Shown piece by piece: positions 33,849 to 45,770 of a stretch of 64,000 bases of DNA. How positions within the stretch are numbered: position 1 is the first letter of the stretch; every line of letters begins with the position of its first letter. The notes under the pieces are model-generated. The model saw only the letters and a program-made list of their open reading frames with translations. It was not told the origin of the DNA and did no database searches. Source of the stretch: Melitaea cinxia (lineage: Eukaryota; Arthropoda; Insecta; Lepidoptera; Nymphalidae); the NCBI RefSeq assembly GCF_905220565.1, contig NC_059403.1, positions 2,542,001-2,606,000 of the forward strand, in the 5' to 3' direction. The translations under genes were made by a program, and so were the position numbers.

Positions 33849-34060
33849 CTTGTGGGTCTCCCCGCTGTGATCGGAGAGCGCGTTAAGCTGTCGATTCCGG
33901 TTGTAAATAATATACATACACCTGTTAGCGAACGTTACTCATAGTTGAGATGAGAGTATTTGTATAGGCCAACCCGCAGTTGTGATGTACTTAGCTCCAA
34001 TCCTTCTCCTGCACGGAGAACCATGCCTATGACCAGCAGTGGGGTGTTACAGGCTAAATC
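33849..34060 (+). mobile_element. family B SINE, 3' part
   Basis: CTTGTGGGTCTCCCCGCTGT, GGAGAGCGCGTTAAGC, ACCTGTTAGCGAACGTTACT and the tail ACCAGCAGTGGGGTGTTACA GGCT. The head is missing. Confidence 0.65.
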
Positions 34061-34687
34061 GTTGTATACTAATTATAAGACTGTACATAAAAATACCACG
34101 ACTAGCGTATTCGTACGAACTCTTTTATGCACATATCTTTTAGGAGATTTCTATAAAGCCCAATGTTTCTTTTATAAATACTTACTTATACGCTATAATC
34201 GTTATGAATAACACGTTATTAAATTTCGTTCCAACTCTTAAACTCATTACACTCTGTCATCCGACACTAAGTAGATATTAAGTACGGGGCCTAATTACAC
34301 CATTGAGTCCACAATTTTCCATGTGGAAAGTGGACCGTTATACCCATGTATTTTATTGAACATTTTTAAACATTATTGTGTTTTCATCAACTGAATAATA
34401 TTTGAAATATTGCAATAAAAGATTAATTCTTACGTTATTCAAAAAAAAATAAAAAAATAAAGACATTTCATTGTCCGTAAAAATAATAATTATTATTTTC
34501 ATTGTAACACATTTGCGTTGTCGAAATAATACTATTTTACGAAATATATATTATGAAGAGTGAACCGGTGTATTTATATTATTTTATTAATGATTAAAAA
34601 TATAAAAAATAACGATTTCTTAAAAATAAAATAAACACCTGATTATAGAATTTATTATTACAAATTTCAGTTGATTTTTTTTTTCAG
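34061..34687. other. intergenic, nothing seen
   Basis: AT-rich up to the pyrimidine tract before 34688. Confidence 0.3.
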
Positions 34688-34925
34688 TTTAGATTTTTGT
34701 CATTCAATTAAAATTTTCGCTGGATTAAAACAATTGAAGGCAATTGAAATCAATATTTATAGCACAGAGCATAGTAATACTTACAGAAAATTTATAGACT
34801 TTAATCGCGGTTCACCTGATTTTAGACTTGATACCGACAGCTTTCTTAGCAGAGTACCTAATAACGAGTCGGTCATCATCGAGGTAGCGAAGCATTCTAA
34901 TGGTGAAAGTCATCAAAATCTATAA
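34688..34925 (+). CDS. candidate terminal exon, unknown protein
   Basis: TTGATTTTTTTTTTCAG at 34671-34687 is a strong acceptor. After it the frame is open for 78 codons to a TAA at 34923-34925. The translation has balanced composition unlike neighbouring chance ORFs: DFCHSIKIFAGLKQLKAIEI, NIYSTEHSNTYRKFIDFNRG, SPDFRLDTDSFLSRVPNNES, VIIEVAKHSNG. I do not recognise a family, and no upstream exon of matching phase was found. It could be the last exon of a gene upstream, or the coding end of a transposable element. No AATAAA follows closely. Confidence 0.3.
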
Positions 34926-35457
34926 ATTACTGGAAAAAAACCAACAATTTCATTTAAATTATTTTGATTACTAGAACTTCACGCACATAAGAACAATTAT
35001 ATAAATATTAATTATTTTGTTGGGTGTACTGTAATTTTACAATTATTAACAAATTTTATTTTACTCAGAAATTCTTGCTATTATCTATATATTCTTGCTA
35101 AAGAAATTTATATCGGCTGTGTGCAACATAAATTAGAAAAAAAAAACCTTAACATTGTTACTCATTAACGTGAATCAAGAGCCCGATTCTTTATTTCTTA
35201 AGCTGAGAAATATATATTTTTATTTTTTACTATTTTTCGTAATATTTAATCCTATATTTCAAAACTTATTTCGAATAGAGAATTGTTTTATTAATATTTA
35301 CAATGGTCCTTATGGTGTCTGTATTGATATGATCCGTTTAAAGAAATTAAGTAATGTTTTACTACGTACGTACGGCACACGGACACGGACAGCTGGATAT
35401 ACTCGTCTCCTGTTCAAAATCTGAAGATAAGATTTGTTTTTAATCTACACAATACAC
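34926..35457. other. intergenic, no gene supported
   Basis: An 89-codon ORF (35155-35424) with a hydrophobic middle is not recognised. A GC-richer scrap near 35365-35410 is unassigned. Confidence 0.25.
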
Positions 35458-35690
35458 ACACTGTCGTCTGTTCCTAAAGTAAGCAACTTAATGCTTGTGT
35501 TATAGGTAACAGCCGACTGGTACAGCTACATTTTTTCCATAAACATACTTATAAATAATACATATATAAATATATAAATAAATATTTATATTACACCCAG
35601 ACTTGGGGTGGGAATCGAACCCACAACCCTCGGAGCAGAAAGCAGGGTCACTACAAACTGCGCCAACGGGCTAGCTAAGATGGCGAGTAA
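35458..35690 (-). mobile_element. family G SINE-like element, most complete copy
   Basis: On the reverse strand: head GCTAGCCCGTTGGCGCAGTT (A-box-like), GTAGTGACCCTGCTTTCTGC, B box in GTGGGTTCGATTCCCACCC, an AT-rich middle, and end CAGTCGGCTGTTACCTATAA through AAGCATTAAGTTGCTTACTT TAGGAACAGACGACAG. The A and B boxes indicate a tRNA-derived SINE. Confidence 0.7.
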
Positions 35691-35697
35691 GAGCTCT

Positions 35698-36654
35698 GCC
35701 GGCCTAGCATACATACAACGAGATATCTCTTGACGAGAGAGAGAGTTAATGTCTACATCGCGTATTTTCTCGATTACCCTAACATGCGCACTACGAGAGA
35801 CAAAATTCTCTTCCGAAGACTTCGCCTTGTCGAGTAGAGAAACATTATCAACCATAATCACAACTGAATATCATTCTTATTTCTTATGTCGTAAAGTTGA
35901 ATTTACAAGGTTATTGACCAATTTCAAACGAGTGTCACATGTTTTATTTAACAATGTTCTCGGCCTTTTGGCTAAGATAAAAAGTGTATATCTAATTTAA
36001 AAAATCTAATATGGAAAATAAAACGGCGTAAGTAAATGAATTTTATATGTGTAATGAATGAATTAATTATATATGTAAAACAATATGCTCGTGTTGTGCT
36101 TTATATCTTGTCGCACATTAGATAATTGTGATTCTATCACGCATTGTTTTTTATTTATTTTTTTTTAATTTTTAAAATTTTTTGAATTTTTGAATTTTTT
36201 TTTTTTTGATTATTGATTTTACTTTTATTCTATTTAATTTTATTTTTAGTTATTGATTTTTTTAATATAATTTTGTTTTGTTTTTTATTCTGAATGTTGT
36301 CTTGTCTTCTCCCGCTCTTCGTATACCGAAATTATATAATTATAATAGGGAAACGCCATGGTATACAAAAAATAGGCACTCGGTTTTATTTATTTTTTAT
36401 TTATCGTCTTTCTCGTCGATAATATTGAAGACGAGAAGTTTCTCTTCCTAAAACGACAAAATTCGACAAAATTACGATGTCATGTTAGCTTCCGTAGAGA
36501 TAAATATCACAGATCACTAAAATTTAATGATTATCTCTTCTTGACGTAACGAGAAGAGTATCGCGTGCACGCATGTTAGCTACTGTAGACATAGAGAGAT
36601 AATACGAGAAAAGGGGTAGACAAAATTTTGTCGTGGCGCGCATGCTAGGCCGGC
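35698..36654 (+). mobile_element. TIR element carrying a U2 snRNA-like segment, copy 2
   Basis: Colinear with 32056-33062 from GCCGGCCTAGCATACATACA to GCGCATGCTAGGCCGGC. It lacks the tandem duplication and ATT run of copy 1 and instead has CTCCCGCTCTTCGTATACCG through GAAACGCCATGGTATAC around 36308-36365. It sits between a family G SINE and a family D fragment with no matching target duplication visible. Confidence 0.7.
35957..35993 (+). ncRNA. U2 snRNA-derived segment in copy 2
   Basis: The same U2 positions 6-27 match and the same altered AAAAAGTGTATATCT as in copy 1, so the U2 piece was already present, and already changed, in their common ancestor. Confidence 0.7.
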
Positions 36655-36655
36655 T

Positions 36656-36755
36656 GGGGTCTATGTTGTAGGTGTCTATAGGCTACGGTAACGGCTTACC
36701 ACCGAGTGGACCATAGGGTTGATTGCCGCCCCAGTCGTATAAAAAAAAAAAACAG
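36656..36755 (+). mobile_element. family D SINE-like 3' fragment
   Basis: GTTGTAGGTGTCTATAGGCT, ACGGTAACGGCTTACCACCG and a GATTGCCGCCCCAGTCG end followed by an A-run. Confidence 0.6.
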
Positions 36756-38056
36756 TAACTTAGTAAGTTTTTTCGAAGCCGCAGACAGGAGCCACAGATG
36801 AGTACGAAAAAAAATATATTCATAGAACTATTTCAAATAACGAATGTCATACTTGATTGGTACCAACAGTTGATAGTTAGTTTATACTGCCAACTTTATC
36901 GAATTTTGGATAAGCAAATAGTCAATTGAGTAGTTCTAAGTTTAGTTTGAGACTACACCGTGAACAATGATGTACCTCAAGTCTGTTACAACGGTTATAG
37001 ATACTAGTTAGAATTTCAATCAAGCCGCACTTCCGCTTACTTAGCGAAGTGATATAATATACATATAGACGGAATACGACTGTTCAAGTTCAGACGTTTC
37101 TTGAAAACGAATATTTTATATTACTTTTTTAGTTTATATATTTATTTTCAGAATATTGTCACTATAAAATATAAGCAGCGATCTACTTCTGAGCTTCGGC
37201 TTCTTCAAAGAAAGAAATAGGTTGGAGCTTAATCCAACACTCACTAAATTGCAGGTCGATGTGTACAAAATTGTATCTCAAAATTTATTTATATCATGCA
37301 GGTTTTTTTAAGATATTTTCCTTTACCAGATAATTTGGGTCTCGAAATGTCAACTATACCTGTGGATTCAGACTCATGACCGTCGGATCACGTGTTCCTT
37401 CCACGATTCCACACGAACATTTCGATTTGGAGGCTATATATCATTGACCGTTTGCGAATGATAATATTTTACTTCATTTTTTTAATGATATACGAAAGAA
37501 AAAATGTCGTGATATTATGTTGAAATTTTGTCATTTTAAACAGAAACGTTTCTAGAAAACCATAGTAGGTAATTTCAAATGTTACAAAACAACAAAATTA
37601 GCACAATCAAACCGTATTGAACAATAATGAAATGCTCGGTAACGCAACAATTTATAAACAGTGCATGTTAACAACAACAAATCAAACAAGTTATGTGGAC
37701 AAGTTTTCTGAAAAAAAAAAACATATAACTTGACTTTGCTTTCAGAGGACATAAAAATTATAGGAACGCAAAGTATCTAGTTTAAAATATATTTGTAACA
37801 AGTTTTTGATTATGTAAAATAATTAATTGATTTTTTTTTTTCTAGTATTGGGCTGAATGCTAATTAGAACCCGTTTACCCATCACTAAACGCAACAGTTT
37901 CGTAACGAAATTAGAGCATCGATTGTATTATCACCTTTAGTATTTGACTTGAAAAATATTTAATTAAAAGTAGTTACTTGTCTAAAATTATAATAAGATT
38001 TAAAACTCAATAGAATGACATCGAATTATTTTCAAGACTTTTCCAATACTATTCTA
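36756..38056. other. intergenic, no gene seen
   Basis: A diverged family B-like scrap may lie at about 37195-37270 (GGAGCTTAATCCAACACTC). The rest is unassigned. Confidence 0.3.
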
Positions 38057-38095
38057 TAGTCAAATATTACATGGTATAAATGTAATATTTGACTA
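38057..38095. repeat. perfect 16-bp inverted repeat
   Basis: TAGTCAAATATTACAT (38057-38072) and its exact complement (38080-38095) are separated by 7 bases. Confidence 0.85.
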
Positions 38096-40064
38096 CCAAC
38101 AAATTAGACATTTTGAAAAAATATTTTGATTTTGGTGGTATTTAACTGTTAATCAAAAACTGTTCAATTTGTACTAAGAAAAAATCCCAATAGTTACATC
38201 GAAATATTACTATTTTAGCAGCAGTTTATGTTCGTGGCTAATCTCTATTTATTTAAATGTACAACTTATTAAAAACAACCAATCTCTCGCACCATACGCC
38301 TTCTGAATCCGTTGTCAGATCAGGTGGACATATTCTGTTGTAGGTACTCTGAATGAATTCACAAGAGTTGCTTTATTTATTGTTATGTTTAGTGGTTGTT
38401 TTGGTTATAATATTTTAGTATTATATGTACTATCGCATTAGGGAATAAGCCTGTAATGGTAGTATATTTATGGAAATAAATAAATAAATAAATAATTTTT
38501 TTTTTATGAACGCACATCTAATAATTACTAGCGTACAGTAAACAGTATTGCATACTTTTTAATTATTATATTTTTTTAAGGTTTTTAGCTTTAGTTTCAT
38601 TGTTGTAGTATATATTTTTATATATAGATGTAAATGTACTACTAGGAATCCCTTATGTTAATATACTTTATGTAGTCTATGTTTAACATTATCTGTTACT
38701 TTATATAACAACATAAGTAGCTATGTAAAGCAAGTTTCATATATTAATGATAAAATTGCGTTATTTTTTAACATGAAAAATGAATATGATATAAATGTCA
38801 AATAAAATAGCATACAAATAGTGAAAAACTTCTACTGTTCTGTAACGTTATTGAATCGTAAGAGTAGATTTTGCTTTAACGGACCCTTGAAGAATTGGGA
38901 GCAGATACGTTTGCCTCTCATCGCAGGCGCTTATCATTTTGGAAAAGACAACTAAATAAAAATTATTTAATTTGTAATCGTATAAAGATATCCGATCTTA
39001 AACATTCATTCAAACAGCGCAGTTTAAAAATATACGGTCAATTAAAAAGAAAAAAAAAACAACTTAATCTAAACCAACGAATTCATTATCTAATTACACA
39101 ACAACAATTGCCTTGCAATGTATGTGTGCATTAGTTATTTATGTTAGATTGCCTGAAATCCACATGGCGATTTACTATGTCGAGGCAACGTGATAAGGAA
39201 GTTCGAATTTTTAATTATGTATTCCGACGTAAGCATTATTTTATAAAATGCTTTTGATTACTTGGTCCTATCTATAAGAAATAATGTTATATAAAATATA
39301 AATTTGCTAAGCGTGTCATTTAAAATTTTAAATATTTTGTGTCCAGAAAGTTTTGATATGTTAAGAGGAAACATGCTGCAAGAGAAGCTATTTCTGCTAC
39401 AAGAAAAGTTAATTTTCTGTGCAATTAGTAGGTAGTATTTGATATAAAATTGGTTTATATGCGTACAAAAAAAAAAAAAATTTTGTCTAACCTCTAACAA
39501 AAAAATTACAAGCGACTATTGATGTTATTTTTTGAAATGTTTGTTGTTAGTATAGATAATGAATTTGTTTACTTGCTATGAAATAATATATTTGATATAA
39601 AAATGATTTAATTGATAAACATAATTATATTGCTTGGCTGTGATAAGTTTTTTGATATGCTATTAAAAATTTATTACATAGTTAAATCACTGTAATCAAG
39701 TTAACTAAAATTATAACAATAACAAGGAATTTGTCAAAACAAGTAGATATAGAAAAAAAACTTTAGCTATTTCAATATTGTTAAAGAAGAAAGCAATTTT
39801 GATAAAAGCGAAGAAAACGGAACCGCTGTGCGATTCAAGATAGCAAATGGGTTACCATTGTGTCTACAAACACACAAAACTTGCATTTCAAATAGGTGTA
39901 ATATTAAAATGTAAACACTTTACGTAATTGTATGTTAAAACTCCAAATAGGTACACGACATTATTTGTATTACATTTTTGAGTTCGATTACTTAACCGAA
40001 AATAGACTCTCTATTACTGAATCTTCACATTTAAGTATGTATCTTTCTCAATACATATAATAAA
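38096..40064. other. intergenic, no gene seen
   Basis: Contains an AATA microsatellite near 38473-38494. ORFs 38895-39134 and 39258-39500 are AT-driven and unrecognised. Confidence 0.3.
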
Positions 40065-40337
40065 AATGTAAATGTACTATGTTTGTGCACGCTAATCTCA
40101 AAAACGGCTTATCCGATTTAGATGCGGTTTACACTAATATATTGTGGTAAGCTTTACTGTTTGTTTCATGACAAACGTTTCATAAATAAAAAAGTTATGC
40201 CAATTTAAAGAATCACGTTGAACATGTAAATATTCAAACTACGGTGTTTATAATCCAGTATAAACCAAAAGATATATCAAAAAAAATTCTGTCCAAAGTC
40301 ACTATTCCACGCGGACGAAGTTGTGGGCACAACTAAT
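40065..40337 (-). repeat. CTAGCTGTGCCC-type repeat, reverse
   Basis: CTCAAAAACGGCTTATCCGA and the end CACGCGGACGAAGTTGTGGG CACAACTA are the reverse orientation of the CTAGCTGTGCCCGCG family. A second reverse copy is at 60985-61222. Confidence 0.55.
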
Positions 40338-40859
40338 ACCAAATATGTTTTAAGAGAACCTTACGCTAAAAAAGTCAAATTTTCGTAAAGAGAAGGTACA
40401 AAATCAAGTCAAAGGTTTCATTGTTTCATAAGCAATAAAAATAAATTTAAAATAAAGTTTTCCGTAATAAGACGTGATAAATGTGTGAAACTTTGTGTTT
40501 ATAACCACAAGAATTTCCTTCTCGTTGACGCGCGACACAAAGTTAAACAAAGTTATAACATACTAGAGAAATTGGCAATTCACTCGTGGATGCGAGGATT
40601 TCAGACGGACAAGTCCGTACAACAAAACATTTTTATCAGCAGAAACACCGATACCGACCTGCGATTTGATGACCGTTGACAAAGCGATGTTTCTCTAAAC
40701 AAACGACACCAGCTGATTAAATTACGAGTATGTCGTCGCGTGATAACAATTGCAAATATAGTATCGAACCGGTATTTTATTGTCGAATCACTTTCACGAA
40801 ATTTTTGAATAGTATAGAAGATTTTGAAAGTTTATAAAGTTCACGTAAATATTTACGCG
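40338..40859. other. intergenic, no gene supported
   Basis: A 64-codon ORF (40485-40679) is of balanced composition but unrecognised. Confidence 0.25.
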
Positions 40860-40990
40860 GTGTATAGAAACAGAGGCGCGCGGCCCAGCCTGCCTCTTAG
40901 TTATTACTGAGTTGGGAGTTGGAACTTGGTCGAAGCGTAGTTTGCTTCAAATCCGTACAATCTACTACGTTCGCGTGGATATGGGTGTAT
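40860..40990. other. GC-rich patch, possible promoter or 5' exon
   Basis: GAGGCGCGCGGCCCAGCCTG begins an approximately 130-bp GC-rich stretch. TATAAAG occurs about 40 bp upstream (40833). No ORF or splice structure extends it, so a non-coding first exon is only a possibility. Confidence 0.25.
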
Positions 40991-41316
40991 ATTTGGATTA
41001 TATTGAATGTAGCTGGACAATTTTATTTATTACACCATTTTTATTTTATAATTTAGAATTTACTTTTTTTTATTAGTAGGTAAGGATAATAGATGTTTGT
41101 AAAAGTTAAAATTATATTCGTAGTTTACAATTTGTTTTGATCTTACGATTAGAAGTAGAGAAATACTTTTAAAATTAAAGATTTTAGAATGAAAAAAAAA
41201 ATTATCATTTCGGCGTTTTACATCAGTTATTCCTAAAACTTGCAGCCCAATAATATTATGTTTTATGACTATAAAAATTAAAAACTGAATTAAAAAAATT
41301 ATTATATTAAAAAATA
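40991..41316. other. intergenic, nothing seen
   Basis: AT-rich. Confidence 0.3.
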
Positions 41317-41383
41317 TTCTAGAAATCAACCACGCGGTTTAGTTCTAGAATATTTCAAGATTCCTCGTATATTCTAGAACTAA
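41317..41383. promoter_or_regulatory. cluster of three TTCTAGAA palindromes (HSE-like)
   Basis: TTCTAGAA, the nTTCnnGAAn form of a heat-shock-element dimer, occurs at 41317-41324, 41343-41350 and 41372-41379. The last two lie in the exact inverted repeat TTAGTTCTAGAATAT (41339-41353) and its complement (41369-41383). No gene start is evident nearby. Confidence 0.4.
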
Positions 41384-42494
41384 GCCGAGTCGTTTACATT
41401 TATTATTATTTACTTTAATTAAAGTTTAGTCACGTATCAATTGTTGTAAGCATTATTTATTTATAATCTATCAAAATAACGTACCTAGTACCTACCTACG
41501 TTAATAACGTATTGTAAGGAAAAAAATAAGTCTTTTGTCAAAATTGAATAAAGGACTAAAAGTAAAATATGTAATTGAAAAGTGAGAAAAGTTCAATTAA
41601 ATATTCTTTTATTAAATCAATTACGATTTAGCCTTATGTATATTTTATTAATTACATAAAGTTCACAATTTAACGATTTGCAATGGATGGATTGTCTGAG
41701 GACTTCAAAATGTGTATAAGAGTGTCATAATTATAATTTCCTCGTTGTTCAAATTACAAAAAATTACAAGAATTTTCGTACACGAGCGTCAATTTGGTAT
41801 GTAAGCAAATTACAACAATGATAACAAATGACAAAATTAATAAAATAATAAAAAACACAAACAATTTATTTCAAATTATTTATACGATTACTTACAGTAA
41901 ATATTAAAAATAAATAAAAATATCTACTTTTTTAATGTATAATACTTGGAATATTATTGCACTTAAACCTACATAGGTCTACAGTTTAGGTAAGTTCTTC
42001 TATATTAATGGATATATTTATTATATAAATAAATTTGCTGTATGGTTTTTTGATTACTAATAGAAAATCTTCTTATTTTCTTGTTTAAATTATTATAGCA
42101 AGAGTATAAATGTATTGACGAGCATGCGTATCAAATTTACCGACATAAGTCGATTCAATCACATTAATTTTAATGTACCTCTTACAATTACACGTCGAAA
42201 TGCTGAACATTTAGAAATCTACACATTTACGTCTCATAGCCTTACCGTTATAAAAAACATTATAAACATCATCAATTTTGAACGTCCATGGAATCTTCCT
42301 TAAAAATTATACTAATCAGAATCTGAACACTTAGCATTCCATTTTGAATTTGATTTTACCTACATGAACTGCCACCTGTTTTATCTTGTCTTAACATATC
42401 TCCACCTGTAATTGATTGGTTTTATAGATACTTTGTACGGCCGTCGGCAACGATTGCATATCCAGGATATAATTCTAGACAAACGATTAACATG
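41384..42494. other. intergenic, nothing seen
   Basis: AT-rich, with a few unrecognised ORFs of about 60 codons. Confidence 0.3.
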
Positions 42495-42620
42495 GTATCC
42501 CGCAAGGTGGCGTGCTGTCTCCTCTTCTTTTTTCAATTTTTATATGTAAATTTAAGAAGTTTCCACACCTCTTTTCTATCACTTTTCACGAATTCTCTGC
42601 TAAAGAGGACATTTTTTTCA
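42495..42620 (+). pseudogene. short non-LTR reverse transcriptase remnant
   Basis: The frame at 42494 reads GIPQGGVLSPLLFSIFI, the conserved RT block found in Jockey-like LINEs just before the YADD motif. The following ~25 codons may be a decayed continuation, but no YADD is recognisable and a stop lies just upstream. An old fragment. Confidence 0.45.
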
Positions 42621-43803
42621 GTTGTAGATCAACACCAAAATATGTCATGATTTTATGTAGGTATAGCATATTCGCGTCAAGAACCATTAACGTAATCGTT
42701 GTAACTCGGGTTAGACTTTTGACCAATTTTCCGTTTCTCTTGAATATCTATTAATTATAAAATTTAATTCCTCAATTGTTCGTTAAAATATAATTGTCCG
42801 ACTTCAATTTACATAATAGTCGAAAAAATTGTCAATGATATACGGTTTATTAGGGATACTAAAATTAACAAAAGAACCTATTTACTTTTGTGTGTTACTA
42901 AAATTAGCATTAATATTACAATTTCAGTTTTAACTTAATTTTTTTTAAATATTACTGTGTATAGAGTATCTATGTCTTTTAATATTTACATGGTTTGAAA
43001 ATAAAAGTTAGAATAGGCTAGTTTTTTTTATTGTTATTTTAAAATAATAGTTACAAAGAACGGTACGCATTGAACGGTTTCACAAACAATCAAAAATGCA
43101 AAGCCGCTGTGGCTACAATCCCAAGTTGCCGTTTTAGTTTTGTTACCCGACTGCAGTTATTATTCAGCGTCGATATTTTTTGTACAAAATTTCGAAATTG
43201 ATAGTGATATAGTAGTTAGGAAACGGACAATCCTCATATAAAATACGCATGATTGTTGTAAGACATTATATGTTTATAAAAAGTACTTTATGTCACTCAC
43301 TCGACTATACCTAGCACAGTAGCTTTCCACTCGCGTAGATTTTACACGATTTTGGTGGTTCCGTTCTAAGCAGCGTATTAAGATGAAACATGTACCAGTT
43401 TTTAAGTAATACCTGTAGAAATACAACTGCGATAACTGCATCAAATTGTATTATGTAGTTTTTGAGTGACGTGCGGACAAACGTCAGACGCATAGAAAAA
43501 ATCTAAAAATAACCAGTTACAGTTTTATTATAGGTCGGTATAAATACGATTAATATGTGGTTTTCTAACTGTCTATACTCATTCGTAAATTTGTCTCATT
43601 TATATTATAATAAATTCGCATACATAGCAGCGGAATCAAACCTAATGAAATTTAATGAGCTGGACACCAACTACTACTATAAAAATTCTAAATTATTTAC
43701 ATCCGACTATCCACGGATGTCAGATTATGTCCAAATCAATCTTTTCGAGAAAGGAGCTTTATTAACTGATATTTTTACATTCTTTTACCAAAATACTCTA
43801 TTT
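42621..43803. other. intergenic, no gene supported
   Basis: ORF 43555-43809 (84 codons) is unrecognised. Nothing else seen. Confidence 0.25.
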
Positions 43804-44060
43804 CAATAGTTGAAGTGGCAGTGGGCTGGTCACATGTGTCGTAGATCGATGGCCGCTCCCCCTGAGAATTGCAGGCGGAGATCCTCGCCGAAATTTACCA
43901 CTTCGTGGCGATGAGGAAATTCCGGGGGGAGCCTTCGACATTGGAGGAGGTCGCACGCATGCGGAGGCAGGCGCAGGACACCCTGTTGCAGCGGTGGACG
44001 GAGGACCTGGCCCCGCCGATCCCCGGGCAGTGGAGAGGACGCGCTCAGGCCGATGGTATT
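43804..44060 (+). pseudogene. mosaic of two LINE coding scraps
   Basis: 43805-43850 reads KWQWAGHMCRR, a C-terminal LINE motif (WAGHxxRR). From 43869 a different frame reads QAEILAEIYHFVAMRKFRGE through RRQAQDTLLQRWTEDLAPP, typical of the C-terminal region of R1-like LINEs. The abrupt GC-rich composition and frame change at about 43858 suggest two separate insertions joined together. Confidence 0.5.
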
Positions 44061-44084
44061 GTGTTTTTATTTTATTTTTGTTTT

Positions 44085-44282
44085 ACCGTGTTTTTCTGTT
44101 GTGTATATGGTCACATCAGGTGATAAATGTGTTAATTTTGAACTCTCACCGTTATCCCAACAGTAATAGGCGCTATACTTTAAGTGCAAATGTTTTATGC
44201 TATAAGCAGCCGTCTGTACAAGCCGTAATATAATGGGTAAATAAATAAACAAAGCTACTAATCAAGGAAAAGAATCGATGCT
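44085..44282 (+). repeat. ~195-bp direct duplication, left copy
   Basis: Shares with 44727-44925 the order CCGTGxTTTTCTGTTG, GATAAATGTGTTAAT, AATAGGCGCTATACTTT, GCAGCCGTCTGTACAAGCCG, TAATATAATGGGTAAATAAA and AATCGATG. A reverse family C SINE lies between the copies. Confidence 0.75.
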
Positions 44283-44324
44283 TAGAGCCCGCTTAGAGCT
44301 GATAAAAAAATTCTTATTCATAAC

Positions 44325-44640
44325 TTCAGCCTATCCTAGTCCACTGCTGGACATAGGCCTCCACGTATGTTGTCACATGTATGTTGCCTATAGTCACCAC
44401 GCTGAGCAGGCGAGTTGGTGACCGCAAGGCTGGCTTTATCGCACCGAAGACGCTGCTGCCTGTCTTCGATCTGTGTATTTAAAAAGCCAGCTGTAGAATG
44501 GTTATCCCGCCATCGGTCGGCATCAATAGTTCCAAGGTGATAGTAGAATTTTGTTATTCCTTAGTCACCTCTTACGACACCCACGGGAAGAGAGGGGGTG
44601 GCTAAATTCTAGACTGCTGTAGCGACACACGACACAGGGT
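44325..44640 (-). mobile_element. family C SINE, reverse copy
   Basis: Starts TTCAGCCTATCCTAGTCCAC (the tail reversed), passes CACCGAAGACGCTGCTGCCT and CCGCCATCGGTCGGCATC, and ends with the reversed head GGGGGTGGCTAAATTCTAGA. Confidence 0.75.
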
Positions 44641-44726
44641 CGACAACGTGCTTGTATAATGCTAATGAGAATTAACATTTCTAAATAAAAGTCAATGAAA
44701 GTGTAAGCATAGTAGTACGTTTTTTT

Positions 44727-44925
44727 ACCGTGATTTTCTGTTGATGTATAATATCACATCAGATGATAAATGTGTTAATCTTGAACTTTCATCCTTATCG
44801 CAATAGTAATAGGCGCTATACTTTCAGTGCAAATGTTTTAAGCTATGAGCAGCCGTCTGTACAAGCCGTAATATAATGGGTAAATAAATAAACAACTAAT
44901 TAAGGAAAAAAATCGATGTCCCGTT
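44727..44925 (+). repeat. ~195-bp direct duplication, right copy
   Basis: About 85-90% similar by eye to 44085-44282, so the duplication is not recent. Confidence 0.75.
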
Positions 44926-45346
44926 AGGCCTCAGTGCGCGTATTTTATTTACATTTTGAACAATTACCGGTCATTATGTTTTATTCAGAGTTCTTTTAAT
45001 ATAAAATATATACTAGGCACAAGCAGTCATATCAATTATTACAATATTGCTCACTAAAATGCCTACTGACTCTCTCAATGAACATTGAGCTATCATATCA
45101 AGCTTATAGGTGTGCTCTTGTCATATTCTGATCAATAAAAAGCGCGTTCTCCTTTCGGTCAGATTTAAATAAAATCACTTATCGCAATATGACCAAGACA
45201 AAAGATGAAATATAAAAGTTATCATAATCTGATTAGTATTCAATACAGAAGTAATATTTTGCATGTAGTTATCCTGATATGACCAAATGAAAGAGAATCT
45301 TTTGGAGATTATACCTACAATAATAACTCGTATTGAGCAAAAATCG
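44926..45346. other. intergenic, nothing assigned
   Basis: Contains three related ATATGACCA-like strings (CGCAATATGACCAAG, TGATATGACCAAA and the inverted TTGTCATATTCTGATC). No gene. Confidence 0.3.
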
Positions 45347-45640
45347 CTTCAGCCTGTAATATCCCACTACTGGGCATAGGCCTCTGTCCCCATGTAGGAG
45401 AAGGATCAGAGCTTAATCCTCCACGCCGCTCCAATGCGGGTTGGCGGATATATTCCCTACTATGAGTAACGATCGCTATCAGGTGTACTTGATAACAACC
45501 GGGACCGACGGCTTAACGTGCTCTCCGAGGCACGGTGGGGAGACCCACAAGGACTGCACAAACACCCAGACCACGGCAAACACCTGTATGGCCAATACAA
45601 ATGTTTGTCATGTGCGGGGATCGAACCCGCAACCGGTTAC
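45347..45640 (-). mobile_element. family B SINE, near full length
   Basis: Reverse copy from CTTCAGCCTGTAATATCCCA to the B box in GCGGGGATCGAACCCGCAAC. Colinear with 10869-11213. Confidence 0.75.
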
Positions 45641-45770
45641 TGTGAATTGTCACAAGACGATATTTTCGCATTATCAAGCATTCTAAAGCAATCGCTTATA
45701 AAGAAGACCAAAGATCAGAATAACGATCCTTTTCTGTTGTTGTTTCCTTCCTTGTTTCTTTTCTTTTAAG

